Assembly (NCBI GenBank): GCA_031761405.1
Contig: JASEVX010000099.1
Span: 186,001 to 250,000, forward strand
Length of the DNA stretch: 64,000 nt
Direction: 5' to 3'
DNA from: Serripes groenlandicus
Taxonomy: Eukaryota > Mollusca > Bivalvia > Cardiida > Cardiidae
The position numbers and the translations under genes are program-made. The notes below the pieces were generated by a model. The model was not told the origin of the DNA, searched no databases, and saw only the letters and a program-made list of their open reading frames with translations. This document shows positions 53,501 through 63,944 of this stretch, one piece after another (the stretch's first letter is position 1; each line of letters begins with the position of its first letter).

Positions 53501-56500
53501 ACTGGTTCTTTTATATCCATGCGTTACCTGGATAAGTTACCAATAATACTGGTTCATTTATATCCATGCGTTACCTGAATTAGTTACCAATACTACTGGT
53601 TCATTTATATCCATGCGTTACCTGAATTAGTTACCTATACTACTGGTTCATTTATATCCATGCGTTACCTGAATTAGTTACCAATACTACTGGTTCATTT
53701 ATATCCATGAGTTACCTGAATTAGTTACCTATACTACTGGTTCATTTATATCCATGCGTTACCTGAATTAGTTACCAATACTACTGGTTCATTTATATCC
53801 ATGCGTTAACTGGATAAGTTACGAATACTACTGGTTCATTTATATCAATGCGTTACCTGGATAAGTTACCAATACTACTGGTTCATTTATATCCATGCGT
53901 TACCTGAATAAGTTACCAATACTACTGGTTCATTTATATCCATGCGTTACCTGAATTAGTTACCAATACTACTGGTTCATTTATATCCATGCGTTAACTG
54001 GATAAGTTACGAATACTACTGGTTCATTTATATCAATGCGTTACCTGGATAAGTTACCAATAATACTGGTTCATTTATATCAATGCGTTACCTGAATAAG
54101 TTACCAATACTACTGGTTCATTTATATCCATGCGTTACCTGGATAAGTTACCAATACTACTGGTTCATTTATATCAATGCGTTACCTAGATAAGTTACCA
54201 ATACTACTGGTTCATTTATATCCATGCGTTACCTGGATAAGTTACCAATACTACTGGTTCATTTATATCTATGCGTTACCTGGATAAGTTACCAATACTA
54301 CTGGTTCATTTATATCCATGCGTTACCTGAATAAGTTCCCAATACCACTAGTTCATTTATATCCATGCGTTACCTGAATAAGTTACCAATACTACTGGTT
54401 CATTTATATCCATGCGTTACCTGAATAAGTTACCAATACTACTGGTTCATTTATATCAATGCGTTACCTGGATAAGTTACCAATACTACTGGTTCATTTA
54501 TATCCATGCGTTACCTGAATAGGTTACCAATACTACTGGTTCATTTATATCCATGTGTTACCTGGATAAGTTCCCAATACTACTGGTACATTTATATCCA
54601 TGCGTTACCTGGATAAGTTACCAATACTACTGGTTCATTTATATCCATGCGTTACCTGGATAAGTTACCAATACTACTGGTTCATTTATATCCATGCGTT
54701 ACCTAGATAAGTTACCAATACTACTGGTTCATTTATATCCATGCGTTACCTGAATAAGTTCCCAATACCACTAGTTCATTTATATCCATGCGTTACCTGA
54801 ATAAGTTACCAATACTACTGGTTCATTTATATCCATGCGTTACCTGAATAAGTTACCAATACTACTGGTTCATTTATATCAATGCGTTACCTGGATAAGT
54901 TACCAATACTACTGGTTCATTTATATCCATGCGTTACCTGAATAGGTTACCAATACTACTGGTTCATTTATATCCATGTGTTACCTGGATAAGTTCCCAA
55001 TACTACTGGTACATTTATATCCATGCGTTACCTGGATAAGTTACCAATACTACTGGTTCATTTATATCCATGCGTTACCTGGATAAGTTACCAATACTAC
55101 TGGTTCATTTATATCCATGCGTTACCTAGATAAGTTACCAATACTACTGGTTCATTTATATCCATGCGTTACCTGAATTAGTTACCTATACTACTGGTTC
55201 ATTTATATCCATGCGTTACCTGAATTAGTTACCAATACTACTGGTTCATTTATATCCATGCGTTAACTGGATAAGTTACGAATACTACTGGTTCATTTAT
55301 ATCAATGCGTTACCTGGATAAGTTACCAATACTACTGGTTCATTTATATCCATGCGTTACCTGAATAAGTTACCAATACTACTGGTTCATTTATATCCAT
55401 GCGTTACCTGAATTAGTTACCAATACTACTGGTTCATTTATATCCATGCGTTAACTGGATAAGTTACGAATACTACTGGTTCATTTATATCAATGCGTAA
55501 CCTGAATTAGTTACCAATAATACTGGTTCATTTATATCAATGCGTTACCTGAATAAGTTACGAATACTACTGGTTCATTTATATCAATGCGTTACCTGGA
55601 TAAGTTACCAATAATACTGGTTCATTTATATCAATGCGTTACCTGAATAAGTTACCAATACTACTGGTTCATTTATATCCATGCGTTACCTGGATAAGTT
55701 ACCAATACTACTGGTTCATTTATATCAATGCGTTACCTAGATAAGTTACCAATACTACTGGTTCATTTATATCCATGCGTTACCTGGATAAGTTACCAAT
55801 ACTACTGGTTCATTTATATCTATGCGTTACCTGGATAAGTTACCAATACTACTGGTTCATTTATATCCATGCGTTACCTGAATAAGTTCCCAATACCACT
55901 AGTTCATTTATATCCATGCGTTACCTGAATAAGTTACCAATACTACTGGTTCATTTATATCCATGCGTTACCTGAATAGGTTACCAATACTACTGGTTCA
56001 TTTATATCAATGCGTTACCTGGATAAGTTACCAATACTACTGGTTCATTTATATCCATGCGTTACCTGAATAGGTTACCAATACTACTGGTTCATTTATA
56101 TCCATGCGTTACCTGGATAAGTTCCCAATACTACTGGTACATTTATATCCATGCGTTACCTGGATAAGTTCCCAATACTACTGGTTCATTTATATCAATG
56201 CGTTACCTGGATAAGTTACCAATACTACTGGTTCATGTATATCCATGCGATACCTGGATAAGTTACCAATACTACTGGTTCATGTATATCCATGCGTTAC
56301 CTGGATAAGTTACCAATACTACTGGTTCATTTATATCCATGCGTTACCTGGATAAGTAACCAATACTACTGGTTCATTTATATCCATGCGTTACCTGGAT
56401 AAGTTACCAATACTACTGGTTCATTTATATCCATGCGTTACCTGGATAAGTTACCAATACTACTGGTTCATTTATATCCATGCGTTACCTAGATAAGTTA

Positions 56501-56762
56501 CCAATACTACTGGTTCATTTATATCAATGCGTTACCTGGATAAGTTACCAATACTACTGGTTCATTTATATCAATGGGTTACCTGGATAAGTTACCAATA
56601 TTTCTGGTTCATTTTTTTCTACGCGTTACCTGGATAAGTTACCAATACTACTGGTTCATTTATATCAATGCGTTACCTGGATAAGTTACCAATACTACTG
56701 GTTCATTTATATCAATGCGTTACCTGGATGGATAAGTTACCAATACGTCTGGTTTATTTATC
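50595..56762 (+). repeat. 47-bp satellite, about 131 copies, derived from SINE-C
   Basis: Unit: CATTTATATCCATGCGTTAC, CTGGATAAGTTACCAATACT, ACTGGTT. It matches the SINE-C segment TACCTGGATAAGTTATAAGT / ACTACTGGTCCATTTAATC at 17,858-17,899. Right of the array the SINE-C continuation follows (ATCCTGACACCAGTGAGACA). Variant units repeat in a higher order: 940 bp (20 units; about 52,391 and 53,331), 423 bp (9 units; AATACCACTAG at 54,341 and 54,764), 1,128 bp (24 units; 54,764 to 55,892) and 1,457 bp (31 units; ATGCGTTAACTGG at 53,801 and 55,258). 47 is not a multiple of 3, so the 71-residue ORFs are artefacts. Confidence 0.93.
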
Positions 56763-56893
56763 CTGACACCAGTGAGACACTCGTATTGCTAACACCATAC
56801 TCCAGAGCGCAACAGAAGGGAAAAGCTATTTAATCGAATTCGTGACCTCTCGTTCCCGAAGCGGAAACTCTTCCACTTTACCATCGAGGAGGT
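56763..56893 (-). mobile_element. SINE-C head attached to the satellite
   Basis: TCCTGACACCAGTGAGACAC, CTAACACCATACTCCAGAGC, GAATTCGTGACCTCTCGTTC and CGAAGCGGAAACTCTTCCAC, with TTTACCATCGAGGAGG. In reverse it has the SINE-C order: head (GATGGTAAAGTGGAAGAG), GTCACGAATTCGATTAA (B-box region), GGTGTTAGC and GTGTCAGGAT. Confidence 0.72.
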
Positions 56894-57169
56894 ATGTAGT
56901 AGCATCTCAAAAAAGATGATATGAGAACTAGGGCCTTTGCTGTTCGTCTAGTCAAGAAGACCACGTAACGTGTTTGTCTGAGGATTTTGTTGCATCCTAT
57001 TGCCAACCATTGTCCTCTCTAGTTATCGTGCATTTGGTATTTTATGGTTTGACCTTTAAAGTTTAACAGGCTAGAACAATAATAAAACACGACCGTTTTT
57101 CCCGCGTCCCCGTTATCTGAGTATTTCAAACGAAAATAGGAGAGTGTGAAATTGGCGAAGCAGTAGACG
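56894..57169. other. Non-coding
   Basis: No feature recognised. Confidence 0.35.
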
Positions 57170-57815
57170 TTAGACATTAAAAAAATATAATTAGACATTC
57201 GATTAGACATTCAAAGAAAGCGAATTTCTAATTAGACATCAGACATTTGGCAACTTTTAATCATCAAATGTCTAAGTAGACATTAGACATTCGCAAATTA
57301 CAAGATATATAATCCATATTTGTCGGAGGGCATTGTACATGCAAAACACGAATGTCTAATTTGTCCGTTAGACATTAGACATTCGATAAACAATCCGCAA
57401 ATTACAAGATTTAGGTTTCAAATTCATCGGCGGTCATTGTGCATGGAAAAACAGAATGTCTTATTGGTCAGTTAGCCGCAAGACATTCGATTAGACATTA
57501 GCAAATTACAAGATTTAGATACGAAGGTCATCGTACATGCAAAACCCGAATGTCTTATTGGTCAGTTAGCTATTAGACATTCGATGAGACATTCGCAAAT
57601 TACAAGATGTAGGTTTCAAATTCATCGGCGGTCATTGTATTTGCAAAAACCGAATGTCTTATTGGTCAGTTAGCCATAAGACATTCTATTAGATATTAGC
57701 AAATTACGAGACTAAAGGTACCAAATTCACCGGAGGTATTTGTACATCCAAAAGCCGAATGTCTTATCGGTCGAAGATAATAAATATTCGATTAGACATT
57801 CGCAAATTACAATAT
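57170..57815. repeat. Second, diverged array of the TTAGACATTCG repeat
   Basis: Five or six units with ATTAGACATTCGATTAGACA, TTCGCAAATTACAAGATTTA, AAATTCATCGGCGGTCATTG and GAATGTCTTATTGGTCAGTT, spacing near 104-110 bp. They differ from the first locus (46,846) by consistent changes (CATCGGCGG, TCTTATTGG), so this is a separate subfamily. The inverted end seen at 47,680 was not found here. Confidence 0.8.
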
Positions 57816-57824
57816 GTGATATAG

Positions 57825-58110
57825 TACATGTGGCGGCCATGTTGGAGTCTCAAAACCACCTGCTTCCGTTGCAGATTCAATACACTGTATAGTAAATGTG
57901 GCCGCCATATTGGACACACTGGTATCAAAACCACCTTCTTCCGTTGCAGATTCAATACACTGTATAGTACATGTGGCGGCCATGTTGGACTCAGTGGTAT
58001 AAAAACCACCTGCTTCCGTTGCAGATTCAATACACCAGTATAGTACATGTGGCCGCCCTATTGGACACACTGGTATCGCAACCCCCGTCGAACGATGCAG
58101 ATTTAATACT
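57825..58110. repeat. 76-bp tandem repeat, four units
   Basis: Units begin GTGGCGGCCATGTTGGA-like at 57,831, 57,897, 57,973 and 58,049 (66, 76 and 76 bp apart) and contain AAAACCACCTGCTTCCGTTG with CAGATTCAATACAC. Each has a GCCGCCAT/GCGGCCAT core. The last unit is the most diverged. ORFs on both strands are by-products. Confidence 0.85.
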
Positions 58111-58401
58111 GTGAGATTTACTCGTGCGTAAATAAACATAATCCACTGGGGGTGATTCTAACCTTTGGAAAACTTAAATTGCATGCATCACGCTAGTTAT
58201 TCATGAACATAAACATCAAACATGATTACTTTTGTTTCGTCTGATAATGTATATTTGTGATATTGATACGGGTCCTTTGCATTTAAATGCACTTATAACA
58301 TTTTTTTTACATCAATATTTCTGGAATAATATTTTTCAAATAGTAATTTTGAAACTGAGATGATAAGTTTATTGGAAACGAAACATTTTTTTCAAATATA
58401 T
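58111..58401. other. Non-coding, AT-rich
   Basis: No feature recognised. Confidence 0.35.
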
Positions 58402-58647
58402 CGAGGGCTTGGCGTCAAACGGTTGTAACTTAGATTGGTATTTATTTACCAAGGTTAATCAACTCGCCATAAAGTCATTATAAGCCTTAAATCATTTTAC
58501 TTGGTAAACAATGGAAATTTAGGTGCCATTGCTCGTCCTGAGCAATGGCACCTAAATTTGCATTGTTTACAAAGGGGTCAAAATTGCCCCTAAACCAGGG
58601 TTTTCAAAATAGGTTTTTAGTTACAACCGTTTCACGCCCAGCCCTCG
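58402..58647. mobile_element. MITE-3, best-preserved copy
   Basis: CGAGGGCTTGGCGTCAAACG at left, CGTTTCACGCCCAGCCCTCG at right, ATAT outside both ends. The whole 246 bp folds: GTAAACAATGGAAATTTAGG pairs with CCTAAATTTGCATTGTTTAC around the loop part GTGCCATTGCTCGTCCTGAG. Confidence 0.88.
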
Positions 58648-58689
58648 ATATATGAAAAGTCAATATAAATTAAATAAGAATTATATAAA

Positions 58690-58815
58690 GTGTTGAAAAC
58701 ATTATGGGAAAAATAGAAATTAGTCATTATGTGCAATGGTTAATGCTATCTTAATGTTTTCAAAAATCGTTTGCTTCAGATGCGCCAAAATGCGTCTGCA
58801 ATTGGGAAAGAGATA
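58690..58815. mobile_element. MITE-1 right half
   Basis: GTTGAAAACATTATGGGAAA, ATGTTTTCAAAAATCGTTTG, AAAATGCGTCTGCAATTGGG. The left half is missing. Confidence 0.55.
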
Positions 58816-58841
58816 AACCTAGTTAAGTATCTAGAGGTGAT

Positions 58842-59052
58842 TTAACCCTTTCCCATTTACCGACCCATTTCGAAGCCTACACAGCAGAGGATTTTGAAAA
58901 CATCGTGACAAAACGAGAAATTCCCCATAATGACTAATTTCTCATTTTCAGAAATGTGTTCAACTATATTCAACATCAATACTGTCATTTATAGAAATTA
59001 GACATAGTATTGTCTATATGTTTTCAAAGTGTCTTGCGTTTTGGAACGGGAT
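58842..59052. mobile_element. MITE-1 copy, eroded right end
   Basis: TTAA at 58842-58845, CCCTTTCCCATTTACC, GAAGCCTACACAGCAGAGGA; at right GTTTTCAAAGTGTCTTGCGT and GGAACGGGATAACG. Confidence 0.6.
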
Positions 59053-59387
59053 AACGACCGACCATCACAGTTCATAGATGAAGATTTAATGATCAGATAA
59101 TAACCAGCCATTTGAAATAAAGTCAAATCAGTTAAAGGACGATGCTTATTCGTAAAGTGAAGGGACATACGAGCTCGTGCTTTCGCTTCACTTCTAGCGT
59201 TAGGCAGTATATAACTCGTGTCACGGTAGGCGAAGTGTGAAAGCTCAGTTGAGTATGTCTGTTGGCACGGTCCCACCTGAATCTTCACTGTCCGCCTGCA
59301 CAAAGATACCGTGTATCGGCTGACGCGACTTATATGTACTTTATACAATGCGAGAACAATTGACCTACGCCACACGAAAACCGACAT
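58998..59387 (-). CDS. Open frame of 129 codons, unrecognised
   Basis: The ORF begins MSVFVWRRSIVLALYKVHIS and holds a basic stretch ARSEAKARARMSLHFTNKHR. No signal peptide, membrane span or known domain is evident. Its C-terminal ~18 codons overlap the MITE-1 copy at 58,842-59,052, so the 3' part at least is accidental or exapted. It is longer than most random frames in this AT-rich window, yet no splice sites, promoter or homologue is visible to me. A non-coding dispersed repeat with an open frame is as likely as a real gene. Confidence 0.15.
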   Translation of the reverse strand: MSVFVWRRSIVLALYKVHISRVSRYTVSLCRRTVKIQVGPCQQTYSTELSHFAYRDTSYILPNARSEAKARARMSLHFTNKHRPLTDLTLFQMAGYYLIIKSSSMNCDGRSLSRSKTQDTLKTYRQYYV

Positions 59388-59734
59388 TCTGACGTTTAGT
59401 CACCCATGGTAACTACGATCAAAAGTACACACACGCAGTGTTACATTGTAGTCACAATCCTTATCAAAGGGATTTTAATGATGCTTGACCGCGCAGAACA
59501 GATCCTGATCGGACTGCACAGCGGTACAGATTGCTTCTGGATCTTATCTGGCTCCCATCACTCGACTGTCGATTATCAACCGACGCGGCCCAATTAACGC
59601 TTCTTTTGGGCGTGCTTGAAATCTTAAGTGTAGTTGATTATCATTTTGCTGTTGTTTACGTTTATCAATTAAGAGATAGGGCTAATTATCGTCATCAATG
59701 ATGCCCATCCGATAGGCCTAAAGAAAATGGGCTT
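59388..59734. other. Non-coding
   Basis: No feature recognised. Confidence 0.35.
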
Positions 59735-59966
59735 TAAATCTTTTCAACACTCAGCAAATCTGCAGTAGACGATAAACATCCAGAAAAAGTGTGTAAAATA
59801 TATATAAATTATTTATTAACGATATTATAATTATTACTATTGAACAGACTGTATCAATAAGATATATTTTTCATCATGATCGAGTTCTCCCTTTTCCATA
59901 TCGTTTTCAAAAGCCTCTTGCTTTAACTATGTCAAAATGTGTTTGAATGGTGGAAAAGGGTTGAAG
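59735..59966. mobile_element. MITE-1 copy, old
   Basis: TTTTCAACACTCAGCAAATC with TGCAGTAGACGATAAAC at left; GTTTGAATGGTGGAAAAGGG then TTGAAG at right. TTAA is mutated on the right. Confidence 0.55.
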
Positions 59967-60732
59967 AAAGCCATGAGTAGTCATTGCACGTTCATTCGGA
60001 GAAGGTATATACGGTAACACACCTAAACTCGTCTCATTGTATGTGTCGTTACATTTACTCTATGTATATATATTGGTCCAAACAACACATCCTTGGACAA
60101 ATATGTGTGCACACACTCACCCGAGCATTCGAAAGAAGGAAATGAAACGTTTTTCCCCGACGCAGATCACTGATACTAATAGATCAATATCTTTAACCAT
60201 ACCAGGACACACTCTACTGTTAAATGGGAGATAAAAACAATTGAAACGAGGATCCACTTTAACGTATTTTGTAAATAAGCCCTGATTAGCATCCGTTGTC
60301 ACTTTTCGAAGAGAGTAAAGAAGTGCAAAGTTTACACTTATCTTGCTTTTCATTTTCTGTATTTTATCCAATTTGGCTAATAACTTACCTACCAAATCGA
60401 CGCTGTATTTTTTTCAAATATACCTAGATGTCCTCACATCTATGGAAATGACACCTTCGGATTGTTAGAACTCGCAAAGTGTACATGAAGGTAACCCAAA
60501 CTCTCAAATATAAACAGAAACATTTGTCTAATATTAATCGCACACAAAGGCTTAATTTGTTCTCTCAACTTTGACAGAATTAAAGTGAACATATAACATT
60601 AATCACTCGACGAAATACAAACAAATTGGCCGTCAGAAATCGACTGGTTATTATAATGTTAACATTTTAATCTTCTTTGTTCTATACATTGTAGTGAGTT
60701 ACTTGATACTAAAATCAAAACTCCGTTCATTA
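59967..60732. other. Non-coding
   Basis: No repeat or gene recognised; ORFs at 60037-60234 and 60117-60395 (-) lack recognisable features. Confidence 0.35.
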
Positions 60733-60962
60733 CCCCTTTCCCTCATATAGACGCGTATTGACGCCTCTGCAGCAGACGGCTTTTTGAAAACATAGTGACA
60801 AAAGAAGAAATTGCTCAAAACGAGCAATTTCTCCTTTTGTCACAATGTTTTCCACTTTTAGTCATAGGTTGTCTATTCAATTAATAGAGATTTTCTATTT
60901 CTTTTAAAAATGTGTTCAAAATCGTCTGCTGCAGAAGTGTTGTATATGAGGGAAAGGGTTAA
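60733..60962. mobile_element. MITE-1, best-preserved copy
   Basis: ACCCCTTTCCCTCATATAGA at left, ATATGAGGGAAAGGG then TTAA (60959-60962) at right. Central AGAAATTGCTCAAAACGAGC with AATTTCT is a near-perfect hairpin. Both GCCTCTGCAGCAGACGGC and ATCGTCTGCTGCAGA are intact. Confidence 0.85.
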
Positions 60963-61643
60963 CCCTTTGACTGGTGGAACCGATTGTGTGAAGCCTGTGC
61001 CACCAGTATAGAGTCAGATCAGTCGGCACATCTGCGAAGGCTGGCCAGGCTCTATAATGTAGGCTGCTGTACTCGACCATTTTTATCTGAATGTACCTAG
61101 AATTGGCTATGCACTCTTCAAAGTGAAAATCTGTACACGTCCATATTAACTCCGATTTTACAATCTTCAAGATGTGGTACTATTGCAAAATATGGCATAT
61201 TTATGGCCGAATACACTATTACAAGACCTGAAGAATTTCTTTTAAAAATGTATGCAGGAAAGGTCAATCATTGATACGAAGTAGGCGAAGGGTTTTCAAG
61301 TGTCATTTGTCCTAATAACAATTAACTTTTAATAGTTTACCCTTTTGATTAAAGATCTAATCTTAACACCATTACATCAACTAAAAAGGAAAGAAATAAT
61401 GCACAATGGGAACTGAGTTTTCAATAATGTTCTATGGTTATCAGTTATCATTCTATAAAACAATCACATACGTAGCTGTATAAGTAAGTAAGTAAGTAAA
61501 TCATACATGCTACATAATTGAAACGCGAAAAAAAAAAACCCCAGCAACATCGGGGTTTATGTCACTGGTTAGAAAGCAAAGTATTCAGAGTACTAAAAGT
61601 CGGTTTCACATGAAAACCGCAAAGGTTAGATATGTTTATATAT
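60963..61643. other. Non-coding with a small A-rich hairpin
   Basis: A second TTAACCCTTTGACTGGTGGA-type start (60,959) follows the MITE directly, but no matching right end was found. At 61,536-61,559 AAAACCCCAGCAACATCGGG with GTTT forms a short stem after a poly-A run. The ORF at 60916-61170 (-) is unremarkable. Confidence 0.4.
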
Positions 61644-61948
61644 GAGCCGAATTACGAGAAAACCAACATTATGGCCTCTGCGTAATGTATAGACCCAGAT
61701 CAGCCTGCACAGTCCGCGCAGGCTATTCCGGGCCGAAACATTCCGTCTCAAGGGGATAGAGGTATAGAGTAATGATTTTTATAAACAGAAAATCCATAGG
61801 ATGCGAAAAGTATTTGTCCGGATTAGTCTGCGCGGCATGCTTAGGCTGATCCGGATCGATACTTTACGCAGAGTCCACAATGTTGGTTTTCTCGTTATTC
61901 GATACTTTACGTAAAGTTCACACTGTTGGTTTTCTTGCGAGACGGCTC
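61644..61948. mobile_element. FB-1 copy with its right end duplicated
   Basis: GAGCCGAATTACGAGAAAAC at left; at right CGATACTTTACGCAGAGTCC, ACAATGTTGGTTTTCTCGTT is followed by a second version CGATACTTTACGTAAAGTTC, ACACTGTTGGTTTTCTTGCG, AGACGGCTC. The right ~47 bp are therefore tandemly doubled. Confidence 0.8.
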
Positions 61949-63195
61949 ATATGTTAAAAGTACAAACGGAAAACATTGGTGGTGGTGTGTGAAGGGTTAC
62001 GAATTTCTTTCATTTACACGCTTACTGCATACAACAAAATAATAGAAACTGTTTTGAATTAATAGAAATATATATTGACTTCATTTGGGTTTTCAGCATA
62101 AACATTTTCAAATCAGAAAATAGAATTGCGTGAAGGTATCAACCCCAATTGAATTTAGCCTGGTCATTTTACACACTTTCTCCTAATTGTTTGAGTGTCT
62201 GCATAAACTTAACAATTATTCTTTTGTAAAAAAAACCCCAAACATATTAGATTTCTTTCGGCGTGAGATCGGATTATTTAGCCAATTCTGAGCAAGATAA
62301 CAATCGGGTGTCTCCGGCCATCTCACGGAAGATACCGAATTTCGTTTAACATGCACAACTTATCTACTGAATCAAAACCATAAATATTTGTGTTTCCAAA
62401 GGCATGATTTCAACAGGAACTGCGTAATTACGAAGATATTTACACATGATATTATGTTAAGTAATCAGTATAATAATTATCTATGTAGAAAATACTAGAA
62501 ATCATGAAATGAAAAAAAAAAAAAAAACCTGACAATGTACTTTACATCCTCTTTTATTCCTCCTAATCTGCTAAAAATAATATTACTGGACTTTCCCCCG
62601 CAATGGTTTAGTGTGTTAATAACTCCGTCTCCTGCTTTAAACACCACTTAATACAAGAAAGCGAACACAGTATGTCAGGATCAGTCTACTAATTCATGTA
62701 GTCTCATCCTTACACAAATACACTACTAAGAATAATTGATAATGTAGCACAATTTGATACTTACGCTACCTTAAGAGTGACATTTTAGCAGCATAATGTC
62801 AGCAGGAGAAGGGTTGTTATTATTTTATATTTTTGTATTTCTGTTTTGTTCTTTTGTCTTTTTTCTCTCTCTCTCTCTCACATTGTTTTCTCCATATGAA
62901 TTCTGTATACAGCCTGGTATCACTTTACGTAAACATGTAGGATAATTACCTCATATCACATTTAACATAAAATTTGAAACTTTGAGTAGGAATTGTGGAA
63001 CTATTTTACAGTGCGCCCTCCTTTTCTTTTTGGCGGTTGTACGGTCAACATCCGGTGAAAACGTTTCGGTCGCGATAGACGGTTAAATTGCTTCGCGTAT
63101 ATACAGATTGACTTAACATGTGTAAGTTTTCTTTAAATGAACTATCAAGCTCAATACCAATCAGGCCTATTTTTAAAGTACACATTTTCCAAATT
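61949..63195. other. AT-rich non-coding stretch
   Basis: Poly-A at about 62,513-62,527 and (TC)n at about 62,865-62,880. No gene or repeat family recognised. Confidence 0.4.
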
Positions 63196-63430
63196 GGCCG
63201 TCTCAAGAGAAAACCAACATTGTGTGGACTGCGCGTAAAGAATCGACACGGATCAGCCTAAGCATACCGCACAGGCTAACCCGGACAGACACTTTTCGCC
63301 TCATGTAAACACCTCTTTCCCCCTAAGACGGAATGTGTTGGACCGGATCAGTCTGCGCGGACTGCGCAGGTTTGTCTGGATCGATGCATTACGCAGATGC
63401 CATAATGTTGGTTTTCTCGCGGGACGGCTC
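63196..63430. mobile_element. FB-1, full length
   Basis: GGCCGTCTCAAGAGAAAACC at left, GGTTTTCTCGCGGGACGGCT with C at right; AAATT directly outside both ends is a possible target-site duplication. The body is in the opposite orientation to 33,190 (CACTTTTCGCCTCATGTAAA, ACCTCTTTCCCCCTAAGACG). Confidence 0.8.
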
Positions 63431-63680
63431 AAATTATACTTTGAACTATAATTTCAACCAATTTGCAGTGAAGCATAATTCCAACAAAATGAACTCTCCA
63501 GAAAAATGTCAACCAATTGAAACTCTACAGACTAATTTCAACCAATTTACAATGTACAATGAGATATAATTCAAACCAATTGAACTCTACAGAAAAATGT
63601 CAACCAATTGAAACTCTACAGACTAATTTCAACCAATTTACAATGTACAATAAGATATAATTCAAACCAATTGACGGTCA
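63431..63680. repeat. 91-bp tandem repeat, about 2.5 units
   Basis: GAACTCTMCAGAAAAATGTC occurs at 63,491 and 63,582 (91 bp apart), followed each time by GACTAATTTCAACCAATTTA and GATATAATTCAAACCAATT. A smaller motif, TTCAACCAATT, recurs within each unit. The ORF at 63333-63569 is a by-product. Confidence 0.8.
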
Positions 63681-63944
63681 CCATGAACGCAATTTAATGG
63701 GGAGGTGCTGTGCGACTCCTGGTATTTCTGCAGTTCATTTTAACTAAATTTTAATATCTATTAGCTATTTCAAATTATATATTTTATTTTACAATACTAT
63801 TCACGATACATTGGAAGATTGATATTAATTATAAATACAATTTTCATTAATTAGACCCCTACACGTACATTGATTTTCACGCTTACTGTATGAAACTTCC
63901 TTTGAGTGATTGCCTCATGAAAATAGCCAAGTCATATTATTTTG
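63681..63944. other. AT-rich non-coding
   Basis: No feature recognised. Confidence 0.35.

Noticed and set aside
61536..61559. Rho-independent terminator-like hairpin next to poly-A
   Set aside because: Bacterial terminators have no place in this nuclear sequence; treated as a chance hairpin.
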